Source: Nemertoderma westbladi (lineage: Eukaryota; Xenacoelomorpha; Nemertodermatida; Nemertodermatidae). From it: DNA of 34,752 nt. The translations under genes were made by a program, and so were the position numbers. The notes below the pieces were generated by a model. That model saw only the letters and a list, made by a program, of their open reading frames with translations. It did not search any database and was not told the origin of the DNA. The DNA is taken from contig JAUCBJ010005200.1 of the NCBI GenBank assembly GCA_032718475.1, forward strand, positions 1 to 34,752. The letters run 5' to 3'. Below, piece by piece: positions 28,093 through 34,452 of the stretch (positions are counted from its first letter, which is position 1; the number at the start of each line of letters is the position of its first letter).

Positions 28093-28257
28093 ATTCGAGG
28101 TTAAGACCCCTAGATCCCTTCCTATAATAAATGTATAATAACAAACACCTCGAAGAATACAGCTTGCCAACACATTGTTACTACCAATAATCAAAAATCA
28201 GGGGCTAATAAAATGGCAGCTGGCTTTGAAATTAATACGCCATATCTCAAGAACCTG

Positions 28258-28310
28258 TGGCCTAGTGGTTGTAGTCTCGGCTTCCACCTCGAGGTCCCCG
28301 GTTCGAATCC
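28258..28310 (+). promoter_or_regulatory. tRNA-like internal Pol III promoter, copy 1
   Basis: A box TGGCCTAGTGG (28258-28268) and B box GGTTCGAATCC (28300-28310) match the eukaryotic consensus at every informative base, with 31 bp between them. A CTTCCAC stretch (28281-28287) sits where a Gly-type anticodon loop would be. The acceptor and T stems do not pair well (only three T-stem pairs), so this is a tRNA-derived promoter and not a tRNA gene. A 10-bp palindrome ACCTCGAGGT lies at 28286-28295. Confidence 0.85.
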
Positions 28311-28361
28311 GACACCACGCTGATGAGACCCAGTAAGGTCGAAACGCGTACGTGGTTTGGA
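28308..28361 (+). ncRNA. Hammerhead ribozyme, type I, minimal stem III, copy 1
   Basis: The full catalytic core is visible. Stem I 5' strand ACCACG is at 28314-28319, CTGATGA at 28320-28326, stem II GACC/GGTC at 28327-28330 and 28337-28340 around the loop CAGTAA, and GAAA at 28341-28344. Next come the stem III/cleavage segment CGCGTA and the stem I 3' strand CGTGGT at 28351-28356. Stem I is six Watson-Crick pairs; past an internal loop (GAC opposite TT) it can resume with TCC/GGA. Predicted cut: after the GUA triplet, between 28350 and 28351. Alone, stem III has only two pairs and a two-base loop, but its ACGCGT is a perfect palindrome, so two ribozymes could share a 6-bp stem III. The outer stem I bases overlap the B box. 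Activity is inferred, not shown. Confidence 0.88.
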
Positions 28362-28761
28362 GGGATATGAGATATTAATTTCAAGAAAAATTACGCGATT
28401 CCTAAATTTGTACACTACCCGGTTAAAAAGTACGCATTTGATGGGATTAGTCCTACAATTGCGCCAATAAAAGATAAGTTATTTTCGGTAAAATAAACTT
28501 ATCATTCGAGGTTAAGACCCCTAGATCCCTTCCTATAATAAATGTATAATAACAAACACCTCGAAAAATACAGCTTGCCAACACATTGTTACTACCAATA
28601 ATCAAAAATCAGGGGCTAATAAAATGGCAGCTGGCTTTGAAATTAATACGCCATATCTCAAGAACCTGTGGCCTAGTGGTTGTAGTCTCGGCTTCCACCT
28701 CGAGGTCCCCGGTTCGAATCCGACACCACGCTGATGAGACCCAGTAAGGTCGAAACGCGTA
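28351..28761 (+). repeat. 411-bp monomer 2
   Basis: Full-length unit bounded by predicted hammerhead cuts, essentially identical to its neighbours. Confidence 0.92.
28669..28721 (+). promoter_or_regulatory. tRNA-like internal Pol III promoter, copy 2
   Basis: Same A box and B box as copy 1, 411 bp further on, with no changes. Confidence 0.85.
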
Positions 28762-28772
28762 CGTGGTTTGGA
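28719..28772 (+). ncRNA. Hammerhead ribozyme, copy 2
   Basis: Identical core to copy 1, with CTGATGA at 28731-28737. Predicted cut between 28761 and 28762. Confidence 0.88.
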
Positions 28773-29172
28773 GGGATATGAGATATTAATTTCAAGAAAA
28801 ATTACGCGATTCCTAAATTTGTACACTACCCGGTTAAAAAGTACGCATTTGATGGGATTAGTCCTACAATTGCGCCAATAAAAGATAAGTTATTTTCGGT
28901 AAAATAAACTTATCATTCGAGGTTAAGACCCCTAGATCCCTTCCTATAATAAATGTATAATAACAAACACCTCGAAAAATACAGCTTGCCAACACATTGT
29001 TACTACCAATAATCAAAAATCAGGGGCTAATAAAATGGCAGCTGGCTTTGAAATTAATACGCCATATCTCAAGAACCTGTGGCCTAGTGGTTGTAGTCTC
29101 GGCTTCCACCTCGAGGTCCCCGGTTCGAATCCGACACCACGCTGATGAGACCCAGTAAGGTCGAAACGCGTA
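28762..29172 (+). repeat. 411-bp monomer 3
   Basis: Full-length unit bounded by predicted hammerhead cuts, with no difference from monomer 2 that I could see. Confidence 0.92.
29080..29132 (+). promoter_or_regulatory. tRNA-like internal Pol III promoter, copy 3
   Basis: Same A box and B box as copy 1, 822 bp further on, with no changes. Confidence 0.85.
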
Positions 29173-29183
29173 CGTGGTTTGGA
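29130..29183 (+). ncRNA. Hammerhead ribozyme, copy 3
   Basis: Identical core to copy 1, with CTGATGA at 29142-29148. Predicted cut between 29172 and 29173. Confidence 0.88.
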
Positions 29184-29583
29184 GGGATATGAGATATTAA
29201 TTTCAAGAAAAATTACGCGATTCCTAAATTTGTACACTACCCGGTTAAAAAGTACGCATTTGATGGGATTAGTCCTACAATTGCGCCAATAAAAGATAAG
29301 TTATTTTCGGTAAAATAAACTTATCATTCGAGGTTAAGACCCCTAGATCCCTTCCTATAATAAATGTATAATAACAAACACCTCGAAAAATACAGCTTGC
29401 CAACACATTGTTACTACCAATAATCAAAAATCAGGGGCTAATAAAATGGCAGCTGGCTTTGAAATTAATACGCCATATCTCAAGAACCTGTGGCCTTGTG
29501 GTTGTAGTCTCGGCTTCCACCTCGAGGTCCCCGGTTCGAATCCGACACCACGCTGATGAGACCCAGTAAGGTCGAAACGCGTA
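29173..29583 (+). repeat. 411-bp monomer 4 (variant A box)
   Basis: Full-length unit with one clear substitution, A to T at 29497, which changes the A box from TGGCCTAGTGG to TGGCCTTGTGG. Confidence 0.92.
29491..29543 (+). promoter_or_regulatory. tRNA-like internal Pol III promoter, copy 4 (mutated A box)
   Basis: The B box is intact, but the A box reads TGGCCTTGTGG. The changed base (29497) corresponds to the near-invariant A14 of tRNAs, so promoter strength is probably reduced in this copy. Confidence 0.8.
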
Positions 29584-29594
29584 CGTGGTTTGGA
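29541..29594 (+). ncRNA. Hammerhead ribozyme, copy 4
   Basis: Identical core to copy 1, with CTGATGA at 29553-29559. Predicted cut between 29583 and 29584. The promoter just upstream is the one with the mutated A box. Confidence 0.88.
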
Positions 29595-29994
29595 GGGATA
29601 TGAGATATTAATTTCAAGAAAAATTACGCGATTCCTAAATTTGTACACTACCCGGTTAAAAAGTACGCATTTGATGGGATTAGTCCTACAATTGCGCCAA
29701 TAAAAGATAAGTTATTTTCGGTAAAATAAACTTATCATTCGAGGTTAAGACCCCTAGATCCCTTCCTATAATAAATGTATAATAACAAACACCTCGAAAA
29801 ATACAGCTTGCCAACACATTGTTACTACCAATAATCAAAAATCAGGGGCTAATAAAATGGCAGCTGGCTTTGAAATTAATACGCCATATCTCAAGAACCT
29901 GTGGCCTAGTGGTTGTAGTCTCGGCTTCCACCTCGAGGTCCCCGGTTCGAATCCGACACCACGCTGATGAGACCCAGTAAGGTCGAAACGCGTA
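29584..29994 (+). repeat. 411-bp monomer 5
   Basis: Full-length unit bounded by predicted hammerhead cuts, with the consensus A box restored. Confidence 0.92.
29902..29954 (+). promoter_or_regulatory. tRNA-like internal Pol III promoter, copy 5
   Basis: Consensus A and B boxes, as in copy 1. Confidence 0.85.
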
Positions 29995-30005
29995 CGTGGT
30001 TTGGA
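29952..30005 (+). ncRNA. Hammerhead ribozyme, copy 5
   Basis: Identical core to copy 1, with CTGATGA at 29964-29970. Predicted cut between 29994 and 29995. It is the last complete ribozyme in the array. Confidence 0.88.
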
Positions 30006-30244
30006 GGGATATGAGATATTAATTTCAAGAAAAATTACGCGATTCCTAAATTTGTACACTACCCGGTTAAAAAGTACGCATTTGATGGGATTAGTCCTAC
30101 AATTGCGCCAATAAAAGATAAGTTATTTTCGGTAAAATAAACTTATCATTCGAGGTTAAGACCCCTAGATCCCTTCCTATAATAAATGTATAATAACAAA
30201 CACCTCGAAAAATACAGCTTGCCAACACATTGTTACTACCAATA
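29995..30244 (+). repeat. Partial 411-bp monomer 6 (3' end of element)
   Basis: The last unit stops after TTACTACCAATA, at the junction with the right 12-bp duplication, and so lacks the tRNA-like and ribozyme region. There is no poly(A) or simple-repeat tail at this 3' end. Confidence 0.9.
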
Positions 30245-30256
30245 ATGTTAAACAAT
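30245..30256. repeat. Right target-site duplication, ATGTTAAACAAT
   Basis: Exact copy of 27869-27880, directly abutting the 3' end of the element at ACCAATA. The element's normal continuation (ACCAATAATC) shares the bases AT with the duplication, so the junction has 2-bp microhomology. Confidence 0.85.
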
Positions 30257-31017
30257 GGAATAATTCTGAGAGAGTTCTAATTTTCTATTTTAAGTAAGAA
30301 TTAAATTAATGCCTGGCAGCATGGAAACATGGCGAGGATTGGAGGATGTGATGATGTGAATGGAATGGACAGTTTCACTAAAGTATAATAGTGGGGATGA
30401 TGTAGTGGGGATGATTTATACGGAGTTTCTATTGCTGTGTACCTATCAGCTGCCCTTCAGAGAGGGGGAAATCTGTGGCAGGATGTTTGAAGTCCGGCTG
30501 ATGTTCCTATACTACATACAGTTATATAGGCAGGATGGGTATTCAATCCCATTATATTCAGCACGTGCGCATCTATCTGTAACAGTCAGGCTCAGGATTC
30601 ATTTCATACGGTACATTTTTATTTTCCTATCATTCTGTTCGCAATGAAACTAAATTAAAAGTATAAAAGTGACAAGGACGTGCGAATAATCTTCATTAAT
30701 TAATCCTGAGGGCGGCTCATATTTCAATATTTTTGGAGAGAGAGAGCCGAGCGGTGAGCGCCCAGACTGACTGAGTATAGGCGTATGAGGCGGGGGGGGG
30801 GGGGGCTGGGGGCTGGGGGCTGGGGGGTGGGGCTACAGCCCCCCAGTGGCGAAAAATCAAAGAGGGGGGCGAAAATCAGAGTGGGGCGGGAATTCCAAGA
30901 AGGGAGAATTGGGCGATAAAATATAATCAAGGAAGAATGAGAGGGAGAGAGTGAAAAATAAAATCGAAATCCAAAGTAAAAACAACAATTCAACACAAAT
31001 TTATTTAATGAAATATG
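30257..31017. other. Spacer with G-rich tract; no gene recognised
   Basis: No coding pattern I recognise. A 95-codon plus-strand frame at 30360-30647 has no motif I can name and no sign of a start context or splice structure. The notable structure is the G-rich tract listed separately. Right of it lie GAGAGA-rich and AT-rich stretches leading into the minus-strand retroelement. Confidence 0.6.
30792..30842 (+). other. G-quadruplex-prone tract with adjoining hairpin
   Basis: G runs of 14, 5, 5, 6 and 4 (30792-30805, 30808-30812, 30815-30819, 30822-30827, 30829-30832) are separated by only CT or T. This fits the pattern for a very stable four-run quadruplex on the plus strand. The last run also starts a perfect hairpin, GGGGCT-AC-AGCCCC (30829-30842). 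Long G runs are prone to sequencing error, so the exact count is uncertain. Confidence 0.85.
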
Positions 31018-31141
31018 TTGCTACTATAGAACTACTACTACTAGGATCGGCATGCTGCATTGCCGCTGCATTTTTAAGAATGCTGTGCCGGCTTGTCGAC
31101 AAAATTGCGCCGCCACAACTCCCTATCACCCATGACATTTG

Positions 31142-31660
31142 CTAGATCATCCGCATCTTCAAGGCCTTTAAGATGCGTCCCAAGAAAGTCATGGGCTGTC
31201 TACCATGCTTATTCACTCCATGAGGCTGCCAAAGTACAAGATTATGTACTGGCTGGTCCTCACGGCGAAAGCAATGTCCTGCAAAGCGGAGGCGATTTTG
31301 TTCTAGTGTCAAGCTTGGGGGAACCAATGAGACACCTCCAATGTTATATAGTGCCTGGATGGAGATGTGTGCATTGTACTTGACACAATGAACCCGGCGT
31401 AGCATTCTTGTGAATGTGCCATCCAGAGATTTGGTGTCCTCAGCAGTTAGAGCCCAGCATGGACTCCCATAGAGGAGTACTGGAACTACTGCTGCTCTAA
31501 ATAATCGGACCTTAAGTTTCCGAATAATTCTCGGTGACTTCCAAATCCTGGAAAGCCTATTCAAGGTTGCCCATGCCTTTCCCTTACGTATTCGAAGGTC
31601 CTCACCTGACTTCCGGATCCATGATCCCAGGTAACAGAAGTCGTCCACATGCTCAAGCAT
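31142..31660 (-). pseudogene. C-terminal half of RTE-like ORF2 (minus copy)
   Basis: The 172-codon stretch contains FCYLGSWI, GKAWATLNRL, a PVLLYGSPCWAL segment, RFAGHCFRREDQPVHNLVLW and PMTFL. This thumb/C-terminal succession is typical of RTE-type elements. It preserves the roughly 200-300-bp block that the plus copy has lost. The reading frame ends at 31142; similarity to the plus copy continues in another frame through the LWRRNFVD-equivalent region to the 3' tail. Confidence 0.86.
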
Positions 31661-31699
31661 ACCATCCTTTTAGCTTATGCTCATCCGATCAGAGACTTG

Positions 31700-31870
31700 C
31701 TGAGGACTTTCAAAGTTAACTGTCAAAATTTTGGTCTTTCTGGCGTTAATAAAAAGACCAACACTAGAAGCAGCATGTTCTAATTAACTGAGGAGCCGTT
31801 GGGTTTCCTCTAGTGATTCTGAGAGTACTCCTAAGTCTTCAGCAAAGTCTAGTTCAGTTAGGTACTTGGC
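31700..31870 (-). pseudogene. Reverse transcriptase palm/thumb fragment, catalytic box FAED
   Basis: In a shifted frame the segment reads LTELDFAEDLGVLSESLEET. The catalytic box is FAED (31835-31846) where the plus copy has FADD, so the second catalytic Asp pair is broken. An in-frame stop follows soon after, in the position of the LEHA segment. Either change alone would be expected to inactivate polymerisation. Confidence 0.8.
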
Positions 31871-32469
31871 AGGATTTCCTCGACTTCTGGAGCCAGTAGG
31901 TGGAGGACAATTATGAACAAGAATGGTGCAAGTGTGTCTCCATGGAGGACGCCCCATAACACTTCAAATGGTTCTGTGTCACCATCAACAGTAGACACAA
32001 ATGTTGTCGAACCATCGTATACTGATCTGATTGCTGCAATAATTTCATCAGGAATCCCATATAATGAAAGTATGCTGAACATACGTGAGCGGGAGACTGA
32101 ATCAAAGGCCTTGAAGAAGTCAACAAAGATAACAGCCAGATGCATGTCTTTCTTTTTTGATAACTCTTCAATTATCCTTCTAAGTGCCAAAATGGGCTCC
32201 ATGGTCCCACGACCTTTACGGAACCCATTCTGATTTCCACGGAGCAGTCTCTCAATGGGATCCCTGATGCGATTTAATATAATTCTATTGTATAGCTTTG
32301 CAGCAATCGAGATCAATGAGATTCCCCGAAAAGAACCATAGAGTGTTAGGTTGCCCTTCTTGGGAACTGGCACCAACTTATTTGTTTTAATTTCTTGTGG
32401 GACTCTTGTTGTTCGGTACATGTCTACTATGATAGGATTGAGCGATGAGATATGATGGGCTTTAAACAC
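31858..32469 (-). pseudogene. Reverse transcriptase fingers/palm fragment (minus copy)
   Basis: This 203-codon open stretch carries, in order, KLVPVPKKGNL, YGSFRGISLISIAAKLYNRI, NQNGFRKGRGT, the motif A segment VIFVDFFKAFDS (catalytic Asp codon at 32119-32121), and a GDTLAPFLF segment. These are the standard non-LTR RT blocks. In the QGD block Gln is replaced by His (LHGD). The homologous part ends near 31905; a deletion then shifts the frame, and the last residues are out of register with the family. Confidence 0.88.
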
Positions 32470-32639
32470 TCAGGTATTTTAAAGACCTCAGGGGGAACAC
32501 CATCTTCTCCACTGGCACGATTGGTCTTAATGCTCTTTGCAGCAACCTTCACTTCTGCAAAGGAGATATCGCCAATGGGAATATCTGGGAGTACAGACTC
32601 AGACACTTTTACTTCTATAAAGTTATCAGCAATACCCTG

Positions 32640-32740
32640 TCATTATTGAGGAGCTTTTCAAAGTGGGCCTTCCAACCATTGAGGCGATCGGCTGGTGATT
32701 CAGCCTTAACCTTGGTGGTTGGTTGGCTTTTCCGCCCAGT
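32640..32740 (-). pseudogene. Pre-RT linker fragment of RTE-like ORF2
   Basis: The minus-strand translation includes SPADRLNGWKAHFEKLLNN, a segment found between endonuclease and RT domains in this type of LINE. Similarity begins abruptly near 32740, the 5' truncation point; the frame upstream of it is unrelated AT-rich sequence. Confidence 0.75.
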
Positions 32741-33314
32741 AAGAATATATATACTATAGAAACCAGAATCATAGTAGTCACTTACACGTACATTATATGA
32801 TAAATTACAAGCGAGAACAAGATAATATAAGTATCCTGGCAATATTTACAAAAAAACTTGAGAATTGGGCAATGATGCTGGCGCCTGGTTGCTTGCAGCC
32901 CATAAAACAGGCAGCAGCAGCATGATTAATGTTGTTTACCCAAACTGGAAGTAATTGCAGTATTTACTACTTTGAACACTTGCAGTATTGCATTAATACA
33001 GAACATACAATAACTGTAATAAGATTAATAAAAATAGTTCCTGATGTACCGGTGCGTACAAACGCAAACACAATTGTCTAAGATAACATATTTAGATTAA
33101 TATTTACTTACGTTACAGATATACATATAATTTACTTAAATTGTTAAACAATCACAGTAGGTATATACTACCGGTAGTTATTTTTTTCACAGTTATAATG
33201 TTAAACAATCGCAGTTTAATCTCCATGTACAGTTTACCAGTGCCGGATTAACTTTACCAGCGCAGTTTACCTATCGTATCGTTTATGTAACTGTTATGAT
33301 TCTATTATTATATT
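32741..33314. other. AT-rich spacer with short degenerate repeats; no gene seen
   Basis: No coding signal. Short repeats include GTTAAACAATCACAG (from 33143) and GTTAAACAATCGCAG (from 33200), TTTACCAG twice near 33233-33262, and CAGCAGCAGCA near 32914. The sequence ATGTTAAACAAT at 33198-33209 is identical to the 12-bp duplication flanking the ribozyme element. Confidence 0.65.
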
Positions 33315-34452
33315 GTTCGTGTTTCAGTGGATCCTTCGTGTCGCCTCCGGGTTCGTGTTTCAGTGGATCCTTCGTGTCGCCTCCGGTGTTCGTGTTTCAG
33401 TGGATCCTTCGTGTCGCCTCCGGTGTTCGTGTTTCAGTGGATCCTTCGGTCGCCTCCGGTTCGTGTTTCAGTGGATCCCTTGGGTCGCCTCCGGTGTTCG
33501 TGTTTCAGTGGATCCCTTGGGTCGCCTCCGGTGTTCGTGTTTCAGTGGATCCCTTCGGGTCGCCTCCGGTGTTCGTATTTCAGTGGATCCCTTGGGTCGC
33601 CTCTGGTGTTCGTGTTTCAGTGGATCCCTCGGTTCGCCTCCGGTGTTCGTGTTTCAGTGGATCCTTCGGGTCGCCTCCGGTGTTCGTGTTTCAGTGGATC
33701 CCTTGGGTCGCCTCCGGTGTTCGTGTTTCAGTGGATCCTTCGGGTCGCCTCTGGTGTTCGTGTTTCAGTGGATCCCTTCGGGTCGCCTCCGGTGTTCGTG
33801 TTTCAGTGGATCCCTTGGGTCGCCTCCGGTGTTCGTGTTTCAGTGGATCCTTCGGGTCGCCTCCTGGTGTTCGTGTTTCAGTGGATCCTTCGGGTCGCCT
33901 CCGGTGTTCGTGTTTCAGTGGATCCCTTGGGTCGCCTCCGGTGTTCGTGTTTCAGTGGATCCTTCGGGTCGCCTCCGGTGTTCGTGTTTCAGTGGATCCC
34001 TTGGGTCGCCTCCGGTGTTCGTGTTTCAGTGGATCCCTTCGGGTCGCCTCCGGTGTTCGTGTTTCAGTGGATCCTTCGGGTCGCCTCCGGTGTTCGTGTT
34101 TCAGTGGATCCCTTCGGGTCGCCTCCGGTGTTCGTGTTTCAGTGGATCCTTCGGGTCGCCTCTGGTGTTCGTGTTTCAGTGGATCCCTTGGGTCGCCTCC
34201 GGTGTTCGTGTTTCAGTGGATCCCTTGGGTCGCCTCCGGTGTTCGTGTTTCAGTGGATCCTTCGGGTCGCCTCCTGGTGTTCGTGTTTCAGTGGATCCCT
34301 TCGGGTCGCCTCCGGTGTTCGTGTTTCAGTGGATCCTTCGGGTCGCCTCCGGTGTTCGTGTTTCAGTGGATCCCTTCGGGTCGCCTCCGGTGTTCGTGTT
34401 TCAGTGGATCCCTTGGGTCGCCTCCGGTGTTCGTGTTTCAGTGGATCCTTCG
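33315..34452. repeat. 37-38-bp minisatellite, about 31 units, GGATCC in each
   Basis: The unit is GTTCGTGTTTCAGTGGATCC followed by TTCGGGTCGCCTCCGGT (37 bp). I count 31 GGATCC sites. Three interleaved variants follow GGATCC: TTCGGG, CTTGGG and CTTCGGG (the last 38 bp); rarer units have TTCGTG, TTCGGT or CTCGGT. A few have CCTCCTGGT for CCTCCGGT. No unit contains a stop codon in any plus-strand frame, so all three frames stay open for over 1.1 kb. The mixed unit lengths shift the frame constantly, which argues against a protein. The array is GC-rich in an AT-rich setting. Confidence 0.95.

Larger units (their letters stand above)
27940..28350 (+). repeat. 411-bp monomer 1
   Basis: The unit is defined from one predicted hammerhead cut to the next. 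Its order is 3' stem I strand, AT-rich body with a 13-bp hairpin at 28062-28092, central region, tRNA-like A/B boxes (28258-28310), then the ribozyme core up to the cleavage site. It has CTCGAAGAATAC near 28150 where later units have CTCGAAAAATAC. Confidence 0.92.
27881..30244 (+). mobile_element. Retrozyme-like element: 411-bp tandem repeats with tRNA-like promoter and hammerhead ribozyme
   Basis: The 2364-bp body holds a short inverted segment, then 411-bp monomers in head-to-tail order: five complete (27940-28350, 28351-28761, 28762-29172, 29173-29583, 29584-29994) and a 250-bp partial one. Units are nearly identical; I noticed only two substitutions (28155 region and 29497). Five tRNA-like A/B boxes, each directly followed by a full hammerhead core, lie on the plus strand. 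No protein of its own is visible; the 74-codon minus-strand frame in each unit is the reverse of the tRNA-like region. Known relatives in architecture are metazoan and plant retrozymes, ribozyme-bearing schistosome Sm-alpha repeats, and newt and cave-cricket satellites. The element would be non-autonomous and would need a reverse transcriptase from elsewhere. Confidence 0.88.
31018..32740 (-). mobile_element. 5'-truncated, decayed RTE-like non-LTR retrotransposon (minus copy)
   Basis: Read on the minus strand, the copy starts near 32740 with a GRKSQPTTKVKAESPADRLN segment just upstream of the RT domain. It continues through RT and C-terminal domains and ends after GCAGCATGCCGATC in a short CTAGTAGTAGTAGT tail (about 31030-31046). 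The upstream endonuclease half is missing. It is the same family as the plus-strand copy at 26195-27373, so the two form a degenerate inverted pair around the ribozyme element. Damage includes a frameshift near 32640, a roughly 75-bp deletion after the QGD-type block near 31900, further stops, and a mutated catalytic box. Confidence 0.87.

Noticed and set aside
28251-28320. Functional tRNA gene (Gly-like)
   Set aside because: A and B boxes are good, but the acceptor ends do not pair and the T stem has only three pairs, so the region cannot form a normal tRNA cloverleaf.
28191-28415. 74-codon minus-strand frame repeated every 411 bp
   Set aside because: It is the reverse complement of the tRNA-like and ribozyme region. 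Its conservation is explained by the RNA elements and the recent copying, and it has no recognisable protein features.
30360-30647. 95-codon plus-strand frame as a gene
   Set aside because: No recognisable domain, no supporting context, and length within chance for this region.
30724-30996. 90-codon minus-strand proline-rich frame
   Set aside because: The proline run is the complement of the G-rich quadruplex tract and reflects base composition.
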